DNA of 39,610 bases from a bacterium (GCA_021787205.1 JAJYME010000004.1:103063-142672); one strand, 5' to 3'; counted from the first letter of the stretch, positions 1 through 10,213 are shown. Notes: generated by a model not told the origin, from the sequence alone. Numbers and translations: made by a program.

Positions 1-479
1 AAAACAGGTTCAGGATAGAGGAGATAATCCACAGGGCGAAAGGGTCTGGGGATGACGTCTGGAACGATCCGAGAATCGTCGGGATACTTTCCTCGATAGG
101 CAGCCGCTCAGTTGATCAGTGCGTCAGCTTTGATATGGCGCCGGAGATCAAAAGGTGGTTTTGGGCCGGCACTTGCCTTGTCAGCAGGGAAGAGAAAAAA
201 GCAGGAAATATCCATCCGACAAAAGTCATTAACAAGGGATTCAAGCTGTGGCCGCTCAGGCGTGCCAAGCTCCCCATCTTCGCTCTCTATAGTGGAGGAA
301 GGAGACGCGTCCTTTGCGAGTGGACAATCGAGATCCCATTTGTCTTGTATGCTGATCAGCAGACTTATATCCCCGGAAAGCCACGCGCTGTCGGAAAGGT
401 AATAAGGGTCGGAGATGAGGATTTCCAAGGGACTGATACGATAATTACTGATGTGATTCTCAATGGCACCGACAAATAA
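1..479 (+). CDS. Hypothetical protein, 5'-truncated by window edge; paralogue of the next gene
   Basis: The frame is open from base 3 to the TAA at 477-479, so the start lies outside the window. The internal ATG at 135 is unlikely to be the true start, because the residues before it (FRIEEI, then a GDD, then a stretch ending ...RWFWAG) align with the same part of the following gene (FRVEEI, GDDELW, ...RWFSG). Both proteins share a C-terminal block with the pattern 'CEW.. .VPFVL.....Y.PG.....G.V'. No signal peptide, membrane segment or known domain is recognised in the visible part. The function is unknown. A clear terminator follows, so this gene ends its own transcript rather than being co-transcribed with its paralogue. 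Confidence 0.7.
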   Translation, partial: NRFRIEEIIHRAKGSGDDVWNDPRIVGILSSIGSRSVDQCVSFDMAPEIKRWFWAGTCLVSREEKKAGNIHPTKVINKGFKLWPLRRAKLPIFALYSGGRRRVLCEWTIEIPFVLYADQQTYIPGKPRAVGKVIRVGDEDFQGTDTIITDVILNGTDK

Positions 480-500
480 ATAACTCCAAAAAAATTTCTA

Positions 501-526
501 CGCCCTGAGGTTCTCGGGGCGTTTTT
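501..526 (+). terminator. Rho-independent terminator
   Basis: A 9-bp stem (501-509 with 513-521, one T.G pair) with a 3-nt loop GTT is followed by five Ts. It lies 22 nt after the stop of the first gene. Confidence 0.85.
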
Positions 527-528
527 CA

Positions 529-557
529 TTGACATTTTTGTATAAATATTGCATAGT
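529..557 (+). promoter_or_regulatory. Promoter, TTGACA-N17-CATAGT
   Basis: A consensus -35 TTGACA (529-534) lies 17 nt before CATAGT (552-557). Transcription would start near 564 and leave a leader of about 40 nt carrying the GGAGG at 590-594 that serves the next gene. Confidence 0.55.
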
Positions 558-604
558 TTGAAGCGTAGAACCTTACAATTTGGATTGAGGGAGGAAGAGT
601 GCAA

Positions 605-1216
605 ATGAACGTGACAAGAAAGGAACAAGATCTCAGAGTTCTTCAGGAACTCTCCGTAGAAGTTTCCATGGCCGATCTTCAGGAGCTGGCTAGTGTCTTG
701 ACCGGATGCTTCGGCCAGATCATCAGAAAGGAGGAGTTAGCGACCATTTTAGAGAGGGAGACCGGAACGAATCCGTATAAGATGCCGGTTGCCATCCGAT
801 TGATCATTTCTCTTGGAGACGGGGAATTCAGGGTTGAAGAAATCGCCCAGTCTCCTGGAGATGATGAACTTTGGTCGTCGGGGCTGCTCTTGGATATCTT
901 ATCCTGCCGTGATTACAGCGACTACTTTCCGGAACGGATCGGCAGGTGGTTCTCCGGAAGCCACTTTTTTGGCGCTGATCACTTTAGGCCATCGCCGGCG
1001 GATTTTCGTCGGGAAGGCTTCACGAGGACGAGGCAGCCGGTGGCGGTCGATATCTCTGGCAAGAAGAAAGACTTGGTCTGCGAATGGAGCCTTATGGTTC
1101 CGTTCGTCTTGGCCGGCGATGGCTATGTGCCCGGTATGGCGATGGCCAAGGGCACCGTCCTTAGCTTCGAGCCGGGTGTAAACGCCGTAGGCGTGAACGC
1201 TCATATCCTTCCCTGA
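605..1216 (+). CDS. Hypothetical protein, tandem paralogue of the first gene
   Basis: This is a protein of about 203 residues that I do not recognise. I chose ATG 605 over GTG 599 because the GGAGG at 590-594 is then about 10 nt upstream. The N-terminal half is charged and rich in Leu and Glu and looks helical. The C-terminal half has the block shared with the preceding gene (FRVEEI, GDDELW, RIGRWFSG, then LVCEW..MVPFVLAGDGYVPGM). There is no signal peptide and no transmembrane segment, so it is probably cytoplasmic. Each copy has its own terminator. The pair looks like a lineage-specific duplication. A catalytic site cannot be assigned. Confidence 0.75.
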   Translation: MNVTRKEQDLRVLQELSVEVSMADLQELASVLTGCFGQIIRKEELATILERETGTNPYKMPVAIRLIISLGDGEFRVEEIAQSPGDDELWSSGLLLDILSCRDYSDYFPERIGRWFSGSHFFGADHFRPSPADFRREGFTRTRQPVAVDISGKKKDLVCEWSLMVPFVLAGDGYVPGMAMAKGTVLSFEPGVNAVGVNAHILP

Positions 1217-1224
1217 TCCCATTC

Positions 1225-1257
1225 GAGCCCAGACTATACGGTCTGGGCTCTTCTCTT
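1225..1257 (+). terminator. Rho-independent terminator
   Basis: A perfect 10-bp stem (1225-1234 with 1241-1250), loop TATACG, then a pyrimidine-rich TTCTCTT tail. Confidence 0.75.
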
Positions 1258-1272
1258 ATCCAGATTTTTTTA

Positions 1273-1281
1273 TGTTATAAT
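1273..1281 (+). promoter_or_regulatory. Extended -10 promoter TGTTATAAT
   Basis: TG-N-TATAAT with the hexamer at 1276-1281. Only 6 nt separate it from ATG 1288, so the predicted first base of the RNA is the A of the start codon (leaderless). There is no convincing -35. Confidence 0.6.
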
Positions 1282-1287
1282 TTTCTT

Positions 1288-1896
1288 ATGGACGGGAGGG
1301 GTGAAAAATTAAAAGCCATAAGGGACGAACTCCTGGGGAATGACAGGTTGCCGCTTTACGGATACAGGACCGAAAACAAATATTTCCCGGTAGCTGGCGA
1401 AGGCAATCATTACGCCAAGATCTTATTTATCGGAGAGGCGCCAGGGAAGAACGAGGCAATGACGGGCAGGCCTTTCTGCGGGGCGGCGGGAAGAGTCTTG
1501 GACCAGAGTCTCTCGGAAGCCGGAATCGAAAGAGGGGAAGTTTATATCACGAATATCGTAAAGGACAGGCCTCCTGAGAACAGGGATCCGTCGCCGGAGG
1601 AGATTGAAGCTTACGCTCCTTACCTTGATCGGCAAATCGAGACAATCAAGCCGAGGGTGATCGCAACCCTGGGGAGATTCTCAATGGATTATGTCATGAG
1701 ACGATACGGGTTGGAAAAAGCGATAAAATCGATAACAGCGATAAGGGGGACAGTCTTTAAGGCTGACATTCTTGGCAATGAAACGTTTGTAGTTCCTCTT
1801 TATCATCCGGCGGCGACGATATATGATCAAAGCAAAAGAGCAATCTTAAAAGCCGATATCAAAATGATTTCAGATTTGGTGCAAAATGAAAATTAA
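1288..1896 (+). CDS. Uracil-DNA glycosylase, family 4-like, lacking the Fe-S cysteines
   Basis: The 202-residue product should remove uracil from DNA and start base-excision repair. Visible motifs fit the UDG superfamily: GEAPG (49-53), GRPF (60-63, the usual uracil-stacking Phe), VYITNIVK with RPPENRDP (94-101), and HPAA (173-176) near the C-terminus. Family 4 enzymes carry four cysteines for a 4Fe-4S cluster. Here the usual K-C-RPP is K-D-RPP, the Cys before the PYL motif is Tyr109, and the N-terminal pair is absent. Cys64 is the only cysteine. The protein is therefore a cluster-free variant or a neighbouring UDG family. Its last 11 nt overlap the capA-like gene, implying co-transcription. 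The start is set by the -10 box 6 nt upstream. Confidence 0.85.
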   Translation: MDGRGEKLKAIRDELLGNDRLPLYGYRTENKYFPVAGEGNHYAKILFIGEAPGKNEAMTGRPFCGAAGRVLDQSLSEAGIERGEVYITNIVKDRPPENRDPSPEEIEAYAPYLDRQIETIKPRVIATLGRFSMDYVMRRYGLEKAIKSITAIRGTVFKADILGNETFVVPLYHPAATIYDQSKRAILKADIKMISDLVQNEN

Positions 1897-2995
1897 CTTA
1901 TTGAGAAGCATAACCGCCTTCTCCCTTCTGGCAACTACAATTATCGGAACCTCTTTGGCGCTTCAAAACTCCGGAGTGGAATTCGGGAGGCGATTTGAGG
2001 GACAAGTTTCTGACGCTGTAAATGATGAGATAAGAGAGAGGATCGCCAAGGACTTGAACGGCAGGGAAACGACGATCCAATTTTTTGGAGATATGATGCT
2101 CGACAGACATGTGAGGGCTTTGATTGACGCTTCCGGCAAAGATGATTCTTGCGACTATCCTTTCTCAATGATCGATCCGGTTATCGGAACGGCGGATTTG
2201 AGAGTGGTAAACATGGAAGGTCCCCTGACCAACAATGATTCGGTCTCGGTCAAGGACAATGGCTTGAGGTTTACTCAACCGATGAAGTGTTTGATCGATA
2301 TCGCCCAAAGATTCCAAGTGGTCGATCTGGCCAACAATCACATGTATGATTTCGGATCCGCCGGATATGCGGAGACTAAGAAGAATTTGACCCTTGCCGG
2401 AATCAAATATTTCGGAGGATATTACAATTCACCCGATACTTATTACATCAAAGAGATAAACGGCTTTAAGATCGCCTTCTTCGGTTGGAATGAGGCTGGC
2501 GGAGGCGGCACTAAAACAGTGGTGGCGGATATAAAGAAAGTAAAGGAAAAAGAACTGGCCGACTTTGTCGTCGTCATGCCTCACTGGGGCGCGGAGTATA
2601 AGACGATCGCGAACGACAATCAGAAAAAAGCGGCGGCTGATTTTATAGGCGCCGGAGCTGACCTGATCGTCGGGTCCCATCCTCATGTAATCCAGGGAGC
2701 GGAAGACATAAGCGGCAAGCCGGTATTTTACAGTCTGGGCAACTTCGTCTTTGACCAATATTTTAGCAAGGAAGTCGTGAGCGGATTGTCGGTGAAACTG
2801 ACGCTTAAAAGGAATAAGAATGGAGGAGTAGATTCTTCGTATCGCCTGGTCCCGATAGCGATAACCCAGAGGAGCCAACCATACGAAACGGACGGGGATG
2901 AGGCTAAGACCGTTCTCAAAGCGATCTCGGATAATTCTCCGGCTGCGACGGAGACGTTCCGGGTGGAGATAGAGAATGGAGAATTTTACCGATAG
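1886..2995 (+). CDS. CapA-family (PgsA-like) metallophosphatase-fold protein, membrane-anchored
   Basis: This 369-residue protein begins with a short basic segment and a hydrophobic stretch (about 8-26) that should act as a signal anchor, placing the domain outside the membrane. The rest matches the CapA/PgsA family: FGDMMLDRH (67-75), NMEGPLT (109-115), DLANNHMYDFG (147-157), MPHWGAEY (231-238), GSHPHVIQG (263-271) and YSLGNFVFDQ (282-291). The Asp, Asn and His residues in these motifs are the expected metal ligands of a calcineurin-like fold. In Bacillus, PgsA takes part in poly-gamma-glutamate export, but no pgsB/pgsC partners are present here, so the substrate is unknown. It overlaps the glycosylase gene by 11 nt. 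The next gene has its own promoter. Confidence 0.88.
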   Translation: MKINLLRSITAFSLLATTIIGTSLALQNSGVEFGRRFEGQVSDAVNDEIRERIAKDLNGRETTIQFFGDMMLDRHVRALIDASGKDDSCDYPFSMIDPVIGTADLRVVNMEGPLTNNDSVSVKDNGLRFTQPMKCLIDIAQRFQVVDLANNHMYDFGSAGYAETKKNLTLAGIKYFGGYYNSPDTYYIKEINGFKIAFFGWNEAGGGGTKTVVADIKKVKEKELADFVVVMPHWGAEYKTIANDNQKKAAADFIGAGADLIVGSHPHVIQGAEDISGKPVFYSLGNFVFDQYFSKEVVSGLSVKLTLKRNKNGGVDSSYRLVPIAITQRSQPYETDGDEAKTVLKAISDNSPAATETFRVEIENGEFYR

Positions 2996-2998
2996 TTA

Positions 2999-3007
2999 TG
3001 CTATAAT
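2999..3007 (+). promoter_or_regulatory. Extended -10 promoter TGCTATAAT
   Basis: TG-N-TATAAT (hexamer 3002-3007) lies just after the CapA stop. The start near 3014 leaves a leader of about 37 nt with a GGAG-type ribosome binding site at 3017-3020 well upstream of ATG 3051. Confidence 0.55.
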
Positions 3008-3050
3008 TTCCATGTTGGAGAAAGGTCGTTAAAATCAAAAAAAATAAATC

Positions 3051-3737
3051 ATGTTCGTACAAAATTGGACTGGAGCTGTCGGAAGCGTTTGGGGCTATAT
3101 CGTCCCGGCTTTGATCCAGCTTCTGGGGGCGATAATCCTTCTTTTCATCGGTCTCATTGTCGCAAGGTTGATTGAAACAGCCTTGAAGAAGATAATCACT
3201 TTTTCTAGAATCGATGTTTTATTGAGAAAAGTCGGATTGGAGAAATTCCTCCAGAGAGCCGAGGTCTCCTTGAATGCGGCGGAGTTTATCAGCAGAATCG
3301 TCTACTGGTTTATCGTCCTCGTGACGGTAATCGCGGTATCCGACTTCTTCGGATTCACCACTCTTTCCACATTCATCTGGAGCGTTATCAATTGGGTCTT
3401 CACCGATGTCTTGGCGATGGTAGCGATCTTGCTTGTGGCGGTTATCGCCGCCCAGGCAGTAAAGAAGCTTATCACTGCCTCGATCAAGGGAACCAAATTG
3501 CATTCTGCGAGATTTATCGGTTCTGTTGCCTGGTGGGCGATAATGCTTTTCGGAGCAGAAATGGCTCTGAGACAATTCGGAGTCGATACTTCCTTCTTGA
3601 CCTCTTCCATCCAGATAATCTTTGGTGGAATGATCCTCGCTTTGTCCATTGCTATCGGCCTTGCTTTCGGGCTTGGCGGCAAGGAAAAAGCATCCGAAGT
3701 CGTTAAGAAATTCGACGACTACGTAAACCAGAAATAG
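3051..3737 (+). CDS. Mechanosensitive-channel-like membrane protein (conserved TM-helix family)
   Basis: This 228-residue integral membrane protein has about four hydrophobic helices: roughly 15-40, 83-105, 115-140 and 158-210 (the last block probably two helices). The final helix is rich in Gly and Ala and ends GLAFGLGGKEKASE, which resembles the pore-lining helix of MscS-type proteins and the CmpX/TM-helix-repeat family. The large cytoplasmic MscS domain is missing, so the protein stops soon after the pore-like helix. A role in osmotic protection is plausible but is inferred from family resemblance. It is a single-gene unit, with an extended -10 promoter before it and a terminator directly after it. 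Confidence 0.75.
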   Translation: MFVQNWTGAVGSVWGYIVPALIQLLGAIILLFIGLIVARLIETALKKIITFSRIDVLLRKVGLEKFLQRAEVSLNAAEFISRIVYWFIVLVTVIAVSDFFGFTTLSTFIWSVINWVFTDVLAMVAILLVAVIAAQAVKKLITASIKGTKLHSARFIGSVAWWAIMLFGAEMALRQFGVDTSFLTSSIQIIFGGMILALSIAIGLAFGLGGKEKASEVVKKFDDYVNQK

Positions 3738-3743
3738 TTTCCT

Positions 3744-3770
3744 AAAAGACCCCTTGACAGGGGTTTTTTT
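3744..3770 (+). terminator. Rho-independent terminator whose loop holds the rRNA -35 box
   Basis: AAAAGACCCC (3744-3753) pairs with GGGGTTTTTT (3760-3769). The 6-nt loop is exactly TTGACA (3754-3759), which also makes a good -35 for the 23S promoter. Confidence 0.8.
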
Positions 3771-3782
3771 ATTTGCAATAAT
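3754..3782 (+). promoter_or_regulatory. Putative 23S rRNA promoter, TTGACA-N17-AATAAT
   Basis: A perfect -35 (3754-3759) lies 17 nt before AATAAT (3777-3782). Transcription from about 3789 would give a 23S leader of about 205 nt. No other promoter of this quality is seen before the rRNA. Confidence 0.6.
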
Positions 3783-3994
3783 ACTACCCGTAGATGACAG
3801 ATAAGAAGTTCTTTTAGGGATACCTAAAACGAACGCGGTAAGTAAGCGACAGCAACTTACAATTGAAAAGTTTATGTCATAAGATTAGTAGTCTTATGAC
3901 GCACAGGTAAACAAGCATTTTTATCGAATATTCTTAAGACGAATATTCATTTAATTTTTATAAGAAAGATTCTTAGGAAATTTTATCGGCTTTT
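3783..3994 (+). other. 23S rRNA leader region, no gene
   Basis: No supported ORF or tRNA is present. The stretch contains a perfect 9-bp hairpin (3876-3884 with 3892-3900), a GTAAGT/ACTTAC inverted pair near 3839-3860, and a repeated CGAATATTC around 3926-3946. It is probably the transcribed 5' spacer of the 23S precursor. Confidence 0.5.
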
Positions 3995-7011
<3,017 letters not shown>

Positions 7012-7042
7012 AGGAGCGGATAAAATGCCTTTTTACTTGTGC

Positions 7043-7071
7043 TTGACTTTTCAATCGTTATCTACGATAAT
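7043..7071 (+). promoter_or_regulatory. 5S rRNA promoter, TTGACT-N17-GATAAT
   Basis: The -35 TTGACT (7043-7048) and -10 GATAAT (7066-7071) have ideal 17-nt spacing. The predicted start near 7078 coincides with the 5' end of 5S rRNA inferred from its helix I. Confidence 0.65.
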
Positions 7072-7075
7072 ATAT

Positions 7076-7184
7076 ATACTCGGTGTTAACCACTAAGTGT
7101 CCCACCCGATCCCATTCCGAACTCGGAAGTGAAATCTTACTGGAGTGATGATAGTCGAAAGGCGAAAGTAACTTCGCCGGGTAT
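7076..7184 (+). rRNA. rrf: 5S ribosomal RNA
   Basis: The core CCCACCCGATCCCATTCC followed by GAACTCGGAAGTGAAA is the conserved 5S region. Helix I can be drawn between ATACTCGGTG (7076-7085) and CGCCGGGTAT (7175-7184) with two wobble pairs, which sets the ends. The length of about 109 nt is slightly short. It lies 65 nt after the 23S 3' end and has its own promoter and its own terminator. Confidence 0.9.
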
Positions 7185-7188
7185 TATG

Positions 7189-7219
7189 AAAAAAACCACC
7201 CTAAAGGTGGTTTTTTTCT
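7189..7219 (+). terminator. Rho-independent terminator of the 5S unit
   Basis: A-run plus ACCACC, loop CTAAA (7201-7205), then GGTGGT and seven Ts. The symmetrical A and T runs would let it work in both directions. Confidence 0.9.
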
Positions 7220-7264
7220 TTTCTATAATTTTTAAATAAAGAATAAGAATGACGGAGACAGAAT

Positions 7265-7290
7265 AAAACAGCGAAAAACGCTGTTTTTTT
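7265..7290 (+). terminator. Hairpin terminator, left copy of a repeat flanking the methyltransferase gene
   Basis: AAACAGCG (7266-7273), loop AAAAA, CGCTGTTT and a T-run. The same hairpin with the same loop recurs at 8321-8348 on the other side of the gene. This left copy follows the 5S terminator, so it may be a duplicated sequence. Confidence 0.75.
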
Positions 7291-7316
7291 GTGATAATAA
7301 TATACTTTGATATACT
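7289..7316 (+). promoter_or_regulatory. Promoter, TTGTGA-N16-TATACT
   Basis: -35 at 7289-7294 and -10 at 7311-7316. ATG 7324 is 7 nt after the -10 box, so the message would be leaderless or nearly so. Confidence 0.5.
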
Positions 7317-7323
7317 GATTAGC

Positions 7324-8316
7324 ATGAGAGAGATAATCGCCGACGAAAGATTAGATAATCTTGAAAGGGAAGTAAGGTCCGCCATATATGAACGGAAAGA
7401 TTTCAGCATTGCCTACCCGTTGTCTTCTGATTCTGAAATGATCAGGTACAGCGTTCTCATCCCCATAATTGGATTGGTTGAATACTCAAAAAACGATATG
7501 GATATAAAACTAATCGGTTTCCCCCTATGTGTCTTTCCTCAGGAAAAAAATCGTTGGATGAGCTTTGTTGGTATGATAACTTCTTTTGACGGTGTTTTCG
7601 CCGACAAATGTTCAACTTGCAACTTTAAAGATGTTTTTTGCAAGGGCGTTCCGAAAAAGTATTTGGAAAAATTCGGAGACGATGAGCTAACTCCAGGCTC
7701 GACGAAAAGTCTTGCCTGGGAAGATTTATCAAGTCCGGAAGCGATGAAATCTTTTTGGGAAACCAGCCTGTTTGAGTGCGGATTTGATTGGGATTATTTC
7801 TTTAAAGATATTCCCGGAAAGATATTGGATGTCGGCACTGGATTCGGGGCGTTTGTCAGTTTTGCTCCAGACAGGATAATCGGCGTTGATAAAAACCCTG
7901 ATGTGATAAATAATGCTATGAAAGAAACGCTAAATCTTGATTTGCGTGAAAACGATGCGAGATCGCTCAAATTTCCTGATAATACTTTTGACGGGGTTCA
8001 TTCCAGATATATGCTTGAACATATGACTTTTGATGAGGCTAAAGAAGCCGTTTCTGAGATGATAAGGGTTTTAAAACCGGGGGGAAAGATCTTCATTTCA
8101 GCCGCCGGGCCTTATTCAATGGATGGCGGTATATGGGGAGAGGATACGCATTTCAGCAGAGACGACTTAAAAAAAATGGCAGAAGAGGGTGGGTTAACAA
8201 AATACAGGTCGGTTCGCGGGGATTTATGGCAACCGTTTTTTTACTTTAATTTTGAAGCTGAAGAATTGACTTCGACCGCCAAAGAGATAGCCGTTCTTTT
8301 AATTGGCGAAAAGTAG
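7324..8316 (+). CDS. Class I SAM-dependent methyltransferase with an N-terminal Cys-cluster domain
   Basis: This is a 330-residue protein. ATG 7324 was preferred to the upstream GTG 7291, which lies within the predicted promoter. The C-terminal half is a Rossmann methyltransferase: motif I LDVGTGFGAF (168-177), acidic residue VD at the end of strand 2 (188-189), NDARSLKFPDNTFDGV (210-225) and LKPGGKIFIS (250-259). The N-terminal part carries C-x2-C-x6-C (Cys96, Cys99, Cys106) followed by KGVPKKYLEKFG. That pattern resembles the auxiliary cysteine tail found at the end of many radical-SAM proteins, so a metal site or a fused remnant is possible (inference). The substrate is unknown. Identical terminators on both sides make it a self-contained unit. 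Confidence 0.8.
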   Translation: MREIIADERLDNLEREVRSAIYERKDFSIAYPLSSDSEMIRYSVLIPIIGLVEYSKNDMDIKLIGFPLCVFPQEKNRWMSFVGMITSFDGVFADKCSTCNFKDVFCKGVPKKYLEKFGDDELTPGSTKSLAWEDLSSPEAMKSFWETSLFECGFDWDYFFKDIPGKILDVGTGFGAFVSFAPDRIIGVDKNPDVINNAMKETLNLDLRENDARSLKFPDNTFDGVHSRYMLEHMTFDEAKEAVSEMIRVLKPGGKIFISAAGPYSMDGGIWGEDTHFSRDDLKKMAEEGGLTKYRSVRGDLWQPFFYFNFEAEELTSTAKEIAVLLIGEK

Positions 8317-8320
8317 CATA

Positions 8321-8348
8321 AAAAAACAGCGAAAAACGCTGTTTTTTT
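8321..8348 (+). terminator. Hairpin terminator, right copy of the flanking repeat
   Basis: An A-run with CAGCG, loop AAAAA, CGCTG and a T-run. It repeats the hairpin at 7265-7290 and lies just after the methyltransferase stop. Confidence 0.85.
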
Positions 8349-8362
8349 GGCGTAAAATATAT

Positions 8363-8368
8363 TATAAT
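8363..8368 (+). promoter_or_regulatory. -10 box TATAAT of the membrane protein-rodA-mltG unit
   Basis: TATAAT lies 10 nt before ATG 8379. The predicted leader is only about 4 nt. There is no clear -35. Confidence 0.5.
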
Positions 8369-8378
8369 CACTTTAAAA

Positions 8379-9137
8379 ATGACTAACAGGATAGGGAAGC
8401 AGATATTATACGGTTCTTTTTTCGTCACCTTCATTTTAGGAATAGGTCTACTGATCTATGCTCTTTTTTTGACGCCAAAACCGTCTTGCTCCGACGGAAT
8501 CAAAAACGGGAGGGAGATAGGCATTGACTGCGGCGGCAAGTGCTTGCCGTGCGAGGTAAAAGCGCTTGACCTGACTATCGCTGATAAAAAAATCATCCCG
8601 GTAAGCGCGATTGATAAAACGACCTTCTTGGTAAGGGTCGTCAATCCAAGCGTTGATTATTGGGTGAAAAGCTTTTCTTATTCGCTCAAGGTGTACAATA
8701 CCTTTGACGTCTTGATAAGGGATTATCGCGGAACTTCCACCGTTCCGCCCGGAGGGGAAAGGTTGATTGTCTATCCGGCGGAAGACTTTGATCCAATCGA
8801 AGTCAAAAAAATCGATTTTGAAGTCCTTGATAAGCAATGGGGGTCAATCGACGAGTATGTCGATCCCGGAATAAAGATTTATAACGTGACAACCGCGATG
8901 CAGGGCAAGAGAATCGTGACCAGCGGGTTCGTACGAAACACCTCAGCCAATCTTATTCCGATTTTGAAAATAAATGCGGCTTATAAGAATGAGAAGGGAA
9001 ACCTTGTTAACGTTTCTTCGACGGTAGTTGATGAGTTGTCCGGATACGCGACAAGAAGCTTCCAGATAATCCTGCTTCCCGGAAAAGAGAACATCGTGTT
9101 TGATAAGACTGACATCACAACGGAAATCCAAAAGTGA
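8379..9137 (+). CDS. Membrane-anchored hypothetical protein with a Cys-rich motif
   Basis: This 252-residue protein has one N-terminal transmembrane helix (about 10-31) and then an extracytoplasmic part. Right after the helix comes CSDGIKNGREIGIDCGGKC (37-55) and then LPC, a compact motif known from many secreted proteins as C.DG..N..E.G.DCGG.C..C. The rest looks like two beta-rich domains of the kind seen in FxLYD-type proteins (for example FEVLDKQWGSID, then TSGFVRNTSANLIP). No catalytic residues are apparent. The stop overlaps the GTG start of rodA by 4 nt (GTGA), so it heads an operon with rodA and mltG. A role at the cell envelope is inferred from that context. Confidence 0.7.
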   Translation: MTNRIGKQILYGSFFVTFILGIGLLIYALFLTPKPSCSDGIKNGREIGIDCGGKCLPCEVKALDLTIADKKIIPVSAIDKTTFLVRVVNPSVDYWVKSFSYSLKVYNTFDVLIRDYRGTSTVPPGGERLIVYPAEDFDPIEVKKIDFEVLDKQWGSIDEYVDPGIKIYNVTTAMQGKRIVTSGFVRNTSANLIPILKINAAYKNEKGNLVNVSSTVVDELSGYATRSFQIILLPGKENIVFDKTDITTEIQK

Positions 9138-10213
9138 GGAACATATTAGAAAAAATAGATTGGGTTATCTTCGGCACAAGCGCCTTCCTGTTGACGGCAA
9201 GCGCGGTGGCTTTAAGCTCCATCTCTTGGGATTTGTGCTTGAAACAACTAATCTTCATCGGCATCGGAGTGTTAATTTTTGTCGTCATGGCCTTTATTGA
9301 CGTCAGACCTTTTGTCGGGAATAAGATGCCGATCGTGATCCTCTACACCATAACCCTTCTGCTCTTGATCCTGGTCTTGTTTATCGGAGTTGAGATTCAC
9401 GGCAATAAAAGCTGGATAGACTTAGGATTTACAAGGTTGCAGCCGTCCGAGCTCTCAAAGGTTTCTTTGATTGCGATGCTTGCCCTTTTTTTCAGTAAGA
9501 GACATGTGGGCATAAAAAGAATGGATGTCATTCTCAAATCCCTTTTTTACTTTGCCATTCCGGCGCTCTTTATCATCATGGAGCCGGATTTGGGAACGGT
9601 TTTGATTCTTTTCAGCATCTGGTTCGGATTTTTGGTATTTTCAGGATTGCCCTTCCGGCACATCCTGGTTTCCTTTGCCATCTTCGGGGCAGTCGGTCTT
9701 GGCGCTTGGAATTTCGTGCTTAAGGATTACCAAAAAGACAGGATCGTGGCAGTTTTCAATCCAGAAAAAGACCCTCTCGGGATAAATTACAACGTAATCC
9801 AATCAAAGAATGCGATTGGAAGCGGCGGATTCTTAGGGAAGGGATATAAACAGGGAGAAATCGTCCAGCTGGGATTTTTGCCGTCAGCTTCGACTGATTT
9901 TATATTTTCAGCCTTAGTTGAGGAGTGGGGTCTTTTAGGAGGACTGGCGGTTATCGCCGCCTACACTGTTTTGGTTTTCAGGATCGCTTACATCGGAATG
10001 AGGGCGTCAGGGAACTTCTACAAGTTCATTTGTTTGGGAACGGCGATTTTCATGGTCTTCCAGTTCATCGTCAATATCGGTTCCGAAATCGGATTTCTAC
10101 CAGTCGTGGGAGTAGTCTTTCCTTTGTTAAGCTACGGAGGAAGCAATATCCTGGCGACTTCAATATTACTATCACTGGTCAATAATGTTTCAACTAAAAA
10201 ATACAACGGTTAA
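9134..10213 (+). CDS. rodA: RodA/FtsW-family (SEDS) peptidoglycan glycosyltransferase
   Basis: The 359-residue multi-pass protein polymerises lipid II into glycan strands at the membrane. SEDS signatures are clear: GNKSWIDLG (90-98) with RLQPSELSK (101-109), EPDLGTVLI (150-158), AIGSGGFLGKGYKQG (227-241), and PSASTDFIFSALVEEWG (250-266) containing the catalytic Asp (Asp255, matching Asp262 of E. coli RodA). The C-terminal GVVFPLLSYGGSN motif is also present. About ten hydrophobic helices can be traced. I call it RodA rather than FtsW from overall similarity and its pairing with mltG. No PBP2 partner gene is next to it. The GTG start overlaps the upstream stop, and its 3' end overlaps mltG by 29 nt. 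Confidence 0.92.
   Translation: MRNILEKIDWVIFGTSAFLLTASAVALSSISWDLCLKQLIFIGIGVLIFVVMAFIDVRPFVGNKMPIVILYTITLLLLILVLFIGVEIHGNKSWIDLGFTRLQPSELSKVSLIAMLALFFSKRHVGIKRMDVILKSLFYFAIPALFIIMEPDLGTVLILFSIWFGFLVFSGLPFRHILVSFAIFGAVGLGAWNFVLKDYQKDRIVAVFNPEKDPLGINYNVIQSKNAIGSGGFLGKGYKQGEIVQLGFLPSASTDFIFSALVEEWGLLGGLAVIAAYTVLVFRIAYIGMRASGNFYKFICLGTAIFMVFQFIVNIGSEIGFLPVVGVVFPLLSYGGSNILATSILLSLVNNVSTKKYNG

Noticed and set aside
3783-3994. A tRNA or small gene in the 23S leader
   Set aside because: The hairpins do not assemble into a cloverleaf, no TTCGA-type T-loop is found, and no credible ORF exists.
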